From Anaerolineales bacterium (GTDB lineage Bacteria > Chloroflexota > Anaerolineae > Anaerolineales > Villigracilaceae), in contig JADGEO010000007.1 in NCBI GenBank assembly GCA_016744335.1, positions 33,931 through 97,930 of the forward strand: a stretch of DNA of 64,000 nt, written 5' to 3'. The notes below the pieces were generated by a model. It saw nothing but the letters and a program-made list of their open reading frames with translations, was not told the origin of the DNA and made no database searches. Positions within the stretch are counted from its first letter, which is position 1; each line of letters opens with the position of its first letter. Positions 1-9,787 of the stretch are shown piece by piece. The position numbers were made by a program, and so were the translations under genes.

Positions 1-1907
1 ATTTTTCCTGCTTCACCTGTACCAGCTTTTAAGTTTGCCCATTTATTTTTGTTGTCAACAAGGAAGAGACCAACATAATATAGGTTGAAGCGTGCTTTGA
101 TTAACCCTACGACCTCTTCTATTAATTCGGTGGTATTTGTTATAGAAGCGATTTTTTGGCTAACCTCTACAGAGCTTTCGAGGTGTGTGGCTTGAGATTC
201 AAGTTTTTGGGTGCGTTCAGCAATAATGCTTTCTTGGTTCTTTAGGGTCGTGTCAAGATCTTTAGCTAGGGTATTTAATGTGGTGCCAAGCTTTCCTAGT
301 TCATCTGATGGCAGATTTTCAACGCGAGCAGAGAGATTCCCTGCGATTTGCTTTTCTGCAACCGCAGTGAGAGTTTTGACAGGACGTAATACTACATAGG
401 AAATTGCGCCGCCTAAAATTAGTAAGCCAATAAATGCTAGTAGGATAGCTGGGATTAAAACAGAACGCCTACTTTGGTTAATTGTCTCTATAATTGTTTT
501 ACGAGGTTGAATAATTTCTACGATGCCAATTACTCGTCCTTCATAAGCCAACATGGGTGCAACAAGTACAGCGTATTCTCTATTTTCAAGAGAGATGAAT
601 ACTGTTTCTGGTATTTTTGTTTCTAAAACACGGTTATAAACATCGGGAGAAATAGAAAGAGAAATTAAGTTTTCATTCGAACTGGCGTAATGAGAAAGCT
701 CTGCCGTAGGTGTTTCGTAGTCAAAATAATGTTTTAATCCTGAAATTTGTGCAACTTCATAAGTTACCCATAGGTTATAGTCTGCTGTGGTACGCGCGGC
801 TAAATTATCTACAAAGGTCTGATCGTAATCTAAGCCTACTTCAATCATGCCTATAAATTCGCCATCTCTCCAAAGTGGTGAAATGCTACGCACGCCTATA
901 CGGTCGGTTCCAACTTCTACCCCAGCTACGGTTTCTTGTGTTTCTAAAGCAGTGGCCGCGGTATAACGGTAAGTAATATCATCACCGAATCTGTTTTTAT
1001 TGTGAACACGAAGAAAAACTGTGCCATTAGGGTTTTCAATATAGAGATGGCGGATATTATTTTCCTCTTTTAGTGTTTCAAAAATCGGAGATAAGAGTGC
1101 GTATAAAGCAACTCTGTCTTTGGCAAGATATAAGTCTTTGATATCCTCTCTGTCGGCATAACTTAAAGAAAGAGCAGATGATGAAAGAATTTGAGTGTCT
1201 GTATAGTTGTTATAAGATTCGTAAAGAAATTCGAGCTGCTTTATTTCTGTCTTTTCGCTTAGTTCTCTGGAGATACGTAAATTGACTCCAGTTTGGAAGA
1301 AAGTGATAATGCTAACTACTAGAAATACAGCGGCAAGAAGTTTCAGTCTGATGTCTCTATACCAAACTTGCCATATTAGTAATGTGATGAAGGCTATGCC
1401 CATTGCACCAATAATATAGGGTGAAAAATGCTCAAGCCCGCTTGTTCCTAATTGGAAGGTTGGGTTCAATACATCTGCTAGTACGGAAATTATTATGGCA
1501 GTACTTCCCGCCCATATAGCCAAAGAGCGAGTTTTTTGTGGGAATATCCAGCGATAGAGAAAGAAGGAGCTAAGGAGAATATATACAGAAGCAATGAGAG
1601 AAAAATCTCGGAGGATAATTGAGGTTATTGTGGGGGGCAGGATATTGACGAGGTATATCAATGCTGTACCAAGTATACAGCGTCCCTGACGAACTAAAGC
1701 GATGCCTATAAAGCCTGAAATCCAGGCAAGGCTAGTTAGGGTTATTAATAAAGTGTCTGTCCAATCAGAATAACCTTGTTGAATAATTGTATAGATAGAA
1801 AACCCGAAGAAAATCAAATAAATAATGCTGATAATAAACCCAGCCCAGGTTGCAAGGCGGGGATTTTTTTCTTCTTGAGGAGGAGGTGATGTTAAATTGT
1901 TGTTCAT
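1..1907 (-). CDS. Partial (3' end beyond left edge) membrane sensor: N-terminal TM helices, extracytoplasmic Cache-like region, HAMP, start of GAF domain
   Basis: Open minus-strand frame from ATG at 1905-1907 (MNNNLTSPPPQEEKNPRLATWAGF...) to the window edge. HAMP-like ...RPVKTLTAVAEKQIAGNLSARVENLPSDELGKLGTTLNTLAKDL... and GAF start RFNLYYVGLFLVDNKNKWANLKAGTGEAGK. Start overlaps the previous gene's stop (ATGA). Absent from the ORF track because it runs off the window. Confidence 0.85.
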   Translation of the reverse strand, partial: MNNNLTSPPPQEEKNPRLATWAGFIISIIYLIFFGFSIYTIIQQGYSDWTDTLLITLTSLAWISGFIGIALVRQGRCILGTALIYLVNILPPTITSIILRDFSLIASVYILLSSFFLYRWIFPQKTRSLAIWAGSTAIIISVLADVLNPTFQLGTSGLEHFSPYIIGAMGIAFITLLIWQVWYRDIRLKLLAAVFLVVSIITFFQTGVNLRISRELSEKTEIKQLEFLYESYNNYTDTQILSSSALSLSYADREDIKDLYLAKDRVALYALLSPIFETLKEENNIRHLYIENPNGTVFLRVHNKNRFGDDITYRYTAATALETQETVAGVEVGTDRIGVRSISPLWRDGEFIGMIEVGLDYDQTFVDNLAARTTADYNLWVTYEVAQISGLKHYFDYETPTAELSHYASSNENLISLSISPDVYNRVLETKIPETVFISLENREYAVLVAPMLAYEGRVIGIVEIIQPRKTIIETINQSRRSVLIPAILLAFIGLLILGGAISYVVLRPVKTLTAVAEKQIAGNLSARVENLPSDELGKLGTTLNTLAKDLDTTLKNQESIIAERTQKLESQATHLESSVEVSQKIASITNTTELIEEVVGLIKARFNLYYVGLFLVDNKNKWANLKAGTGEAGK

Positions 1908-3580
1908 TCTTTTTCCTCCGTGCTTTGTGTTTCGTTGGCGTTTAGCCAGACCTCTGCTTCTGAAACTTTTAAGGCATTGCGAAGTTCTTGGGCGGCTATC
2001 TCTAAAACCCCTTCAATTTCAAGTGTCTCTCTTAGGCGGGTTGCTGTTTGCCCAACAATACGTTCACGTGCGGCACGGCGTTGACTTTGGTCAAAGAGGC
2101 GTGCGCTTTCGAGAGCTACACTGATTTCTTCTGAGAGTGTTTCAGCTAGTTCGAGCTGTGATTTTGTCCAGACACCGCGTTTAGGAGACTTGTGTAATTT
2201 TATGCCGCCAAGGATGGTGCCACGCATTTTTATGGGAACAATGGCTGTATAACCATTATCTTCTAATATAAGACCTTCTTGAGGGGTTTCATTTATAAGC
2301 GTTTCTTTTAATATATGCACTTTGTCTGATGAATCGGCAGTATATTTAGGCAGTTTTTTGTTTTGCAATAGGGCCGCCCAATCTTCTTGGCGTAATTTTC
2401 CGTAGGCTTTTCGTTCGGCTTCTAAGGCAAGTTCGCTTTTTTCAAACAGTGTGGCATTATCTAATGCTATAGCAACTTGATCTGTCATTATTTGGAGTGT
2501 GGTAAGAATCTCATCGGTAAAAGCTACGGGTTGCGTACTCTGTATAGTGAGGGCTCCCAAGACGCGCCCACGTGAGCGAAGCGGAATTGCCCCTTCGGAG
2601 CGGGTTCTTGGCAAATAAGGATTTTCAAAATGGACGGCATCCTCGCCCACATCCAAAGCAATTCGAGATTGTGCGTTTTCAATAGACCAACCAATCATCC
2701 CTGTACCAATTTTAAGGCGATGTTTTGCCATAAGCATTTCTTCCCCTGCTTTTCCTGTTCCAGATTTCAGAATCGCCCATTCATTTGCCGCATCAACAAG
2801 AAAGAGACCTACATAATATAAATTGAACTTTTCTTGAATAAGTTGCACAATTCTTGAAATTAATATATCGGCATCTGTAATTGAAGCAATGCTTCGGCTA
2901 ATCTCCGCAGAGTTTTCTAAATAAGTAGCTCGTTTTTCCAATGCCGATGCCCTTTGCTCTAGCTCTATTTCTAACCCAAGATTTTCTTGGGCTAACTCGG
3001 TTTCATGCTGGGAGTTTTTGAGGGCTTCATTTAGTTTTTTTATAGCAAGGTTTAGAATAATAGCCGCTAATATAGATGCCGCGGCAAAAACGATTGCAGG
3101 TTGGGCACTAGGGGTATAGTTGGGCGCAGGCAGTTTCCCTGTGTTTTCTGCCCAAAGTAGTAGAGAAACGATTATTATGTTAATTAGGCTCGTGACATAC
3201 ATAGCGTTGCGATCAATAATCACCCCGCTAATAATGCTTAGAAGAATGTAGAAGGCAAGAGAAGAAACCCTAATTGTTCCCCCTACAGCAATCGTTGCGG
3301 TCAAAACGATCGTGGCGATCGTTATGAGCAAATATGTGGCTGGTGTTAGATAGCCTAATCTCAAAATAATGCGTATGAAAAAAAGGAAAAAGAAAAGAAT
3401 AACAACGGGAATAACCATTGCCATTATTGCGTTCCCAATTATAAAGGCTATAAGAATAAGAAGAAGAATTAAGAAATAACCATTAACTAAAATGGCATTA
3501 AGCAATTCGGCTGAACGAGTTTTACTTTCATCATCTTTAAATATAGGTGCAGAAAAGAAGTTTTTAATTGAATTAAGCAT
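1904..3580 (-). CDS. Membrane protein with two GAF domains, no visible output domain
   Basis: Listed ORF starts at 3613, but MLNSIKNFF at 3580 is preceded by GGAGGAAG. N-terminal TM helices; GAF motif ALDVGEDAVHFENPYLPRTRSEGAIPLRSRGRVLGALTIQST. Confidence 0.85.
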   Translation of the reverse strand: MLNSIKNFFSAPIFKDDESKTRSAELLNAILVNGYFLILLLILIAFIIGNAIMAMVIPVVILFFFLFFIRIILRLGYLTPATYLLITIATIVLTATIAVGGTIRVSSLAFYILLSIISGVIIDRNAMYVTSLINIIIVSLLLWAENTGKLPAPNYTPSAQPAIVFAAASILAAIILNLAIKKLNEALKNSQHETELAQENLGLEIELEQRASALEKRATYLENSAEISRSIASITDADILISRIVQLIQEKFNLYYVGLFLVDAANEWAILKSGTGKAGEEMLMAKHRLKIGTGMIGWSIENAQSRIALDVGEDAVHFENPYLPRTRSEGAIPLRSRGRVLGALTIQSTQPVAFTDEILTTLQIMTDQVAIALDNATLFEKSELALEAERKAYGKLRQEDWAALLQNKKLPKYTADSSDKVHILKETLINETPQEGLILEDNGYTAIVPIKMRGTILGGIKLHKSPKRGVWTKSQLELAETLSEEISVALESARLFDQSQRRAARERIVGQTATRLRETLEIEGVLEIAAQELRNALKVSEAEVWLNANETQSTEEKE

Positions 3581-5192
3581 TATTTTCTTCCTCCTCACCC
3601 ATATAGTTTTCATAAAGCCAAATTTCGCTCTTGTCTATATCTAAGTTTTCCCTCAATTCTTGCACGGCTATTTCTAATACTTTTTCAATATCTAGGTTTT
3701 CCCGTACTCGGCTTGAAGTTTTGGCAATAATTTCTTCTCTTTTAGCGCGCTCTTGTGCCTCTTGATAAAGCCGTGCGCTATCTATAGCGGTTTCTAAACG
3801 AGAAGCCAAAATATCTAATAATTCTTTCTCTGCGGCAGTCCAAGCCCTGTTTTTAGCTTTACGAGCATCAATATGCCCAATAATTTTGCCGCGCACTTTA
3901 ATAGGCACTGCCTCAGCTTCGGCTTTTTCTTTTTGCGGCGTATAAGTCTCTGCGGGCACATGGCTTAAACCTGCGGAATCTCGTCTATAGCTTCCATACG
4001 ATTGTTTTGCAATAAATTCTCGCCAAGCCCCTTGGGCAACCTCGCCATAAGCGCGGCGTTCGGTTTCTAAAGCTCTTTCTTTTTGAGCGAATAAAATGGC
4101 GTTTTCAAGCAAAATGGCAATATGGTTAGCAAGCATTTGCAAAACAGAAATTCTTTCTGTGCCAAAAGCCTGTAAGTCATTACTTTGCAAGAAAAGAGCA
4201 CCGATTGTCTTTTTTTGTCCCTGCATAGGGATTGCGAGATAAACCTGACTTTCATCGTCTGGATTAAGATTTATCTCTGCGTACGCTTTTTTATCGGAGA
4301 CAGCCTTATTGAGCAATTGATTTTCTTTGGACGTGAGCGATTCGCGTGTGTTTGGGGTTTGGGATGCCCTTTTCTGACGGGATGCCTGATAAAGGGCATC
4401 TTCTGCACTAAAAAGAAAAACAGATGACATGTTCAACAGTAGCGTATTATTAAAGAGCACAGGCACACGATCAACAATCGTATCGTAATCGGTATAGATT
4501 GCTAATTCTTGGCTGATATTGGCAGATGCTTCTAAGGTTTTAGAGCGTCTTTCAGTTATAGCGTATTGTTCTTTAAGGGCGGTGTTTTGTCTTTCTGCAG
4601 TTTCCATCAGACTAAAATTATGTTCAATCGCTTTATTTAAACTGCTCAAAAGATTTGATGTTGTTAATGTGATAATAACAGCAACAATAGCGGCCGATAT
4701 TGCGGTGCCTACCCAAAGAGAATTAGCAACAGGGTCAAAGGTAGGTGCTGGAATAATCTGGGCGTTAAAAAGATACGCCATTAAAGCCCATATTAGTAGA
4801 AAAGCAACGCTAAAAATGATACCGGCTCTTTGACCAACAAAAATGGTTGCTAAAAATATAGCTAGAAAAAACCAAGCTCTAGAGTCACCAGCTGTAGAAA
4901 AATCTAAAGCAGATTGAATACCAGCAACAAAAATAATTAGAGCTAGAATTGTGGCTCGTGTTGTAGATGGCAGGTGTGGGTAATAAGCGGCAAATAGAAG
5001 AGATAGAAGCATTACCGTGTATCCCGCAAATGTAAGCTCGTCTAAAGAGGCATAGTTCATTGCCCAATTAGCTATATAGGCAATGACCGCGGCTATACTG
5101 AGAAGCCTGGTTAGGATACTGATATTTTTTTCTTGCCAAGCTTGCAGGGCATTTGTGTTCTTTGGGGGACGAGATGCCAAGAAATTTGTCAT
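3573..5192 (-). CDS. Membrane protein with two GAF domains, no visible output domain
   Basis: Hydrophobic N-terminus, coiled coil, GAF-like segments, C-terminal REEIIAKTSSRVRENLDIEKVLEIAVQELRENL tail shared with neighbours. Confidence 0.85.
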   Translation of the reverse strand: MTNFLASRPPKNTNALQAWQEKNISILTRLLSIAAVIAYIANWAMNYASLDELTFAGYTVMLLSLLFAAYYPHLPSTTRATILALIIFVAGIQSALDFSTAGDSRAWFFLAIFLATIFVGQRAGIIFSVAFLLIWALMAYLFNAQIIPAPTFDPVANSLWVGTAISAAIVAVIITLTTSNLLSSLNKAIEHNFSLMETAERQNTALKEQYAITERRSKTLEASANISQELAIYTDYDTIVDRVPVLFNNTLLLNMSSVFLFSAEDALYQASRQKRASQTPNTRESLTSKENQLLNKAVSDKKAYAEINLNPDDESQVYLAIPMQGQKKTIGALFLQSNDLQAFGTERISVLQMLANHIAILLENAILFAQKERALETERRAYGEVAQGAWREFIAKQSYGSYRRDSAGLSHVPAETYTPQKEKAEAEAVPIKVRGKIIGHIDARKAKNRAWTAAEKELLDILASRLETAIDSARLYQEAQERAKREEIIAKTSSRVRENLDIEKVLEIAVQELRENLDIDKSEIWLYENYMGEEEENNA

Positions 5193-8107
5193 TTTCTTTT
5201 CTCCTCATCACGCTCATCGGCATTGAGATAAATAGATAGTTCTTCTAAATCAAGCAATTTATAAAGTTCCTCTGTTGCTAATCGAATTACTGATTCTACA
5301 TCCATGGTTTCTCTCATTCGGTTAGAAATTTCACCAACAACACGTTCGCGGTCTGCTTGTTTCTTTGTTTCATCAAAAAGGCGTGCGCTATCCATTGCTC
5401 TGCTTATTTCGGCTGTTAGCTTTCTTGCCAGGCTTAGGTCTTTCTGATTCCACTTTAGATCATGTTCTGGTTTCGAGAGTTGAATAGCACCTACAGATTC
5501 TCCGCGTACCATAATGGGGATGTTGGCAACGAGATCGTTTTCATCGAGTAATACTTGGTTTTCTTGCATCGCTTGTTCAAGTTTTTTATCAACTTCTGAT
5601 TGTAGTGGATAGATATTTCCATCAGCAGTACTTCTGTAGCCATAATTTGTTGATTGGTGAATGAGTTCTTTCCAGCCAATTTGGCTTTGTTCTCCATAGG
5701 CGCGTTGGGCTGTTGCGAGGGCTTGTTGGGCTTCGTCAAAGAGACGGGCATTTTCGATGGCTATTGCTATTTGATCGGCTAGAACTTGTAATGAGGCAAT
5801 ATCGGCTTCGCTAAAGGCTTCACCTTCTGTGCTTTGAATATCGAGTGCACCTGCAATTTTGCCACCTGCTATGAGTGGGAGTGCCATTTCGGAGCGGGTG
5901 TCGGGGAGTAGGGGGTTGTTGAAGTAAGCGGCATCATGCCCAACGTCAAGGGCGATGCGGGCTTCTCCTGTTGCTGTGACGTAGCCGACAATCCCTTCTG
6001 CACCTACTGCCAATTTATGCTCGCGAGCTAACATCCTGCGTCCACCTTTGCTGTTTGCGGCTTTGAGGACGGCGTATTTTCCATAGGGGTCAACGAGGAA
6101 GATGCCGGCATGATAGAAGCCAAATTCTGCACTAATTAGGTCGGTAGTTTGTGCAAGTAGTTCGTCTAGGTTGCGTAAAGATGCGGCTGATTTACCGACT
6201 TCCACTGCGGCACGAAGTTGCTGGGTATTTCGTTCTAGGGCTTGGGTGCGTTCGGCAATGCGAGTTTCTAATGTGGTTACGAGGGTGTCTACTTGGTCTG
6301 CCATGCTGTTGAAGGCGTTGCCAAGTATACCGATTTCATCTTCTGTATCGATATTAGCACGAGCGTCTCGTTCTCCTTGTGCTACTTGATTGGCTGTGTC
6401 TGTGAGGCGTATAAGTGGGGAGATGAGGTATTGACTTCCATAATAAGCTGAAACTGCCGCGGCGATGGCGATAAGAACGGCTAAGAATATATTTATATTA
6501 CTTTGTTGGGTGATGTAGGCATTGTAATTGTCAAGGTCTTGAGATACAGCTACAACCCAAGAGAGGGATTCTTCTTCTATATCTGCTGTTGCAATTACGT
6601 CTAGGGGAATCCTAGAGTGAACTTCTCGCGGGAAGGCTTGGGCTTCAAAAACGGGGTCTGTATGGCGTTTGCGCAAATATTCATCAAAATTGGGTACATC
6701 TAATGATAGCTGGGCAGTGCTACCAACGGGAAGGATGTGAGCCATTTGTAGGGGAGTAATTATATTTGTGGTTAGGGGCGTTATCGACATCAGGTTTAGG
6801 GCTAAGCTTTGGCTATTTGCGGCAACGATATAAACAGATGTAGGGTCTTCGGGGTCTATAGCTTGTTTGCTAACATCTTGCTCTGCAAGCAATGCCGCAA
6901 AAACGGTTTTATTACCGCTCCCTTCTATTTCTATATAGTTGTTTATATATTCTTCTATGGCAGATACGCTATATTTTGCACGAAGAACACCTACTGTTTC
7001 GCCTGTAGTTTTATGAAAAATAGGTGCGCTAAAATATATAAAAAGATTATTGGTGCTGTCCCTGCTGATATCTGAGACAAAGGGCTCCCCAGTTTCTATG
7101 GCTTGTACAAAATAATCTGTGTCACTCTCATTGTTGTTGCGGTTTTCCAAAAATGTATCTAGCACATTTTTTCCAGATATATCGAGAATTGCATAGGAGC
7201 TAATATTAGCGATGTCTTTTCGCCTTATTGAGCGAAGGCTGTCTAGTGCGTTACTCTCTAATTTACTGTGTTCAATATCTCGATCGCCTTCGAGAGATGA
7301 TAGATATTCAGAAAAAAGTGGGTTTTGGCCGTCTGCTTTGATTATGGTTTTAGTAGATTGAAGAAAAACGTTTATATCATCTGCGAGAAAAGTAGCTTTT
7401 ATGCGCATTTCATCATCTAAGCGGGGGCTTAGAGTTGTTTTTAAAGATTTTGTTCCAGCGGCACTTAGAACAACGCTAGGAAGAATAACAAAGAAAATGA
7501 TAACAATTGTGATTTTAGGTGAAATCAGTAGATATTGTCTCTGTAGGTAGAGTGCAACTAGATAAATGAACGCAACAGTGATTGCCAATATAGTCGTGGC
7601 TCTTACCATTAACTCTACACTTTCAGGCAACTGACGATAAGAATCTAGAGATGATGTGGCGGCAAAGATGTCGAAAATAAGATAAAAAGAGCCAAGAAGA
7701 AGCCCCAAGGTTAATGTACGATTAAAATACTTCGATTCTAAAGTTAGTAAACCCATCAGTGGAATGACAGTAACTGCTAGAAATCCAAAAAGTAGACCTA
7801 AATCAGCTGTGAACGCATTGCGAAATGCTAAGGTGATAGAAAAGGAAATTAGTAGAATAGCAACCCCTTTTCTTTTTTTTCCTTTTTGGATGACTACCGC
7901 ACTGACGATAGCCATAATAAAGAAAAGAAAAACAACAATAGCGTCGGCATAGGAAATTAATGCCTGTGTTTCCAAGCTTATACGAAGAGAAACAATGAAG
8001 CTGATTAATGACGCAATACTAAATAATCCAGCGGCAGCAAAGGCGTTACGCGTTTGTCTGCTAATCGTCATATCTTCTGGTGTTTGTTTGAAATTTTGCT
8101 CTCTCAT
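5189..8107 (-). CDS. Multi-TM Cache-HAMP-GAF-GAF sensor, no visible output domain
   Basis: 972 aa; TM block, extracytoplasmic segment, HAMP (LISPLIRLTDTANQVAQGERDARANIDTEDEIGILGNAFNSMADQ), GAF (IALDVGHDAAYFNNPLLPDTRSEMALPL). Confidence 0.88.
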   Translation of the reverse strand: MREQNFKQTPEDMTISRQTRNAFAAAGLFSIASLISFIVSLRISLETQALISYADAIVVFLFFIMAIVSAVVIQKGKKRKGVAILLISFSITLAFRNAFTADLGLLFGFLAVTVIPLMGLLTLESKYFNRTLTLGLLLGSFYLIFDIFAATSSLDSYRQLPESVELMVRATTILAITVAFIYLVALYLQRQYLLISPKITIVIIFFVILPSVVLSAAGTKSLKTTLSPRLDDEMRIKATFLADDINVFLQSTKTIIKADGQNPLFSEYLSSLEGDRDIEHSKLESNALDSLRSIRRKDIANISSYAILDISGKNVLDTFLENRNNNESDTDYFVQAIETGEPFVSDISRDSTNNLFIYFSAPIFHKTTGETVGVLRAKYSVSAIEEYINNYIEIEGSGNKTVFAALLAEQDVSKQAIDPEDPTSVYIVAANSQSLALNLMSITPLTTNIITPLQMAHILPVGSTAQLSLDVPNFDEYLRKRHTDPVFEAQAFPREVHSRIPLDVIATADIEEESLSWVVAVSQDLDNYNAYITQQSNINIFLAVLIAIAAAVSAYYGSQYLISPLIRLTDTANQVAQGERDARANIDTEDEIGILGNAFNSMADQVDTLVTTLETRIAERTQALERNTQQLRAAVEVGKSAASLRNLDELLAQTTDLISAEFGFYHAGIFLVDPYGKYAVLKAANSKGGRRMLAREHKLAVGAEGIVGYVTATGEARIALDVGHDAAYFNNPLLPDTRSEMALPLIAGGKIAGALDIQSTEGEAFSEADIASLQVLADQIAIAIENARLFDEAQQALATAQRAYGEQSQIGWKELIHQSTNYGYRSTADGNIYPLQSEVDKKLEQAMQENQVLLDENDLVANIPIMVRGESVGAIQLSKPEHDLKWNQKDLSLARKLTAEISRAMDSARLFDETKKQADRERVVGEISNRMRETMDVESVIRLATEELYKLLDLEELSIYLNADERDEEKRK

Positions 8108-8122
8108 GGGCGTTTCCGATGC

Positions 8123-9778
8123 CTAATTTTCTTTAGGTGTATTTAATCGTACTTCTACTTCTTCTAAGGCAAAAGTGTTTTTCATTTCTTCAAGGGCGGT
8201 CTTTAAGACCGTATCCATATCTAGCGTTTCGCGCAATTTATTCGAGAACTCAGAGATAAGTTGGTCTCTATTAGCTTGTTCCTGTGTTTCATCTACAAGC
8301 CGAGTATTTTCTATTGCCAGCCCTACCTGATTAGCAACTTCTGAAATAAGTTCTTTTTCTTTACCACTCCATTTTTTTATTTTTCTTTTTAATGCGATTT
8401 TGCCAATAGCTTGTTTTCGGAGTGTAATTGAGATATTGGCTTCTTCATCATTTTCTTCTATGTCCAAGCTCTTTTGGTTTTTAGCTTGTTTAATGCTAAG
8501 GGGTGTATACCGAAAGCGATGAGATTGTCGTTCTAAATGTGTTTTCCAGCGCAGTTGAGATTGCTCTCCCGTAAGAGCTTCTAGCTGAGAGATGTTTTCT
8601 TGAGATTTTTCAATGAGCCGCGCGTTTTGAACAGCTAAGGCAATTTGGTTCGCAAGTGTTTGAAAAATCTCAATATCTTGTTGACTAAATGCCCGCGTTT
8701 CAATAGATTGGATATCAAGAACGCCGATAACATGCTCTTGAGCAAGAAGAGGTAGTGCCATCTCTGAGTGAGTTTCTGGCAAATCAGGATTGTTGAAGAA
8801 TATAGCGTCTTCACCTACATCCAGTGCGATATGGGGATGCTTCTCTGCCGCGGTAGCTCCAACAATGCCTTCGCTCCCGACCCTAAGTTGGTGCCCGCGC
8901 TTTAGCATCTTTTCACCCCCATCAGATGATGCGGCATGCAAAATAGCATATTCGCCTTTATCGTCCAATAGAAAAACGCCTGCATGGTAGTAATTGAATT
9001 TTTCAGAAATTAAAGAAGTTAAATTGTTTAATAATTCATCTACGTTTTGAAAAACAAGTGCCTGATGAGCCACTTGGGCAATTGTAGTGAGTTGCGATGC
9101 GCGATAATCTAGTGCTTGTGTTCGTTCATCAATGCGTTTTTCAAGATTTTCTTGTAGTTTTCGGAGCTTTTTATTTGCCTCTTCCTGAGAAATTTCATTT
9201 TGTTGGGCTTCTTTAATAGATTTTGTTAATAACCTGATTGTTAGAAAAACAATTGTACCTGTTATGATGCTGAGTACTATAAGAATATTAATGTCGGCTG
9301 AAAGATTTTTCTCAAAAGATGCGTAGTTAACAATGAGAATACCAGTTTGTTGGGCGTAACCGACAGCACCTATCGTTATTGAAGTTAGAAGTCCGAAAAG
9401 AACTGCGCCATATTCGCCTAAAAAGAGCCCAGCCAAAACAATAACTGCAGGGAAGCCAATAACTACAGGATGATATATTCCAATCCCGTCATACCCAAAA
9501 ATCATAAAATAGGTCATTGCCAAAAACATAAAAAATGGAATGATAACTCGTGCAGGAAGCAGATTGCCTCGAAACGTAAAGAAAAAAGTACTTATAATCG
9601 ATAAGGAAAAAACACCTAAAATTACTTTGTTTGTGTTGGTATGGATTATGCCAGAAGAAAAGAAAATGATAATCGCTAAGATAATAGTACTAGAGATTAT
9701 AAGTATTATGCCGCGAAGATATGTATTATCGGGACGACCCTCTTTTCTTTTTTCTGTGGGAGAAGTTTCTTTTATCAT
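8123..9778 (-). CDS. Membrane GAF-GAF protein, no visible output domain
   Basis: 551 aa; six-helix-like N-terminus, coiled coil, GAF IALDVGEDAIFFNNPDLPETHSEMALPLLAQEHVIGVLDIQS. Confidence 0.85.
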   Translation of the reverse strand: MIKETSPTEKRKEGRPDNTYLRGIILIISSTIILAIIIFFSSGIIHTNTNKVILGVFSLSIISTFFFTFRGNLLPARVIIPFFMFLAMTYFMIFGYDGIGIYHPVVIGFPAVIVLAGLFLGEYGAVLFGLLTSITIGAVGYAQQTGILIVNYASFEKNLSADINILIVLSIITGTIVFLTIRLLTKSIKEAQQNEISQEEANKKLRKLQENLEKRIDERTQALDYRASQLTTIAQVAHQALVFQNVDELLNNLTSLISEKFNYYHAGVFLLDDKGEYAILHAASSDGGEKMLKRGHQLRVGSEGIVGATAAEKHPHIALDVGEDAIFFNNPDLPETHSEMALPLLAQEHVIGVLDIQSIETRAFSQQDIEIFQTLANQIALAVQNARLIEKSQENISQLEALTGEQSQLRWKTHLERQSHRFRYTPLSIKQAKNQKSLDIEENDEEANISITLRKQAIGKIALKRKIKKWSGKEKELISEVANQVGLAIENTRLVDETQEQANRDQLISEFSNKLRETLDMDTVLKTALEEMKNTFALEEVEVRLNTPKEN

Positions 9779-9787
9779 GTTATTTTA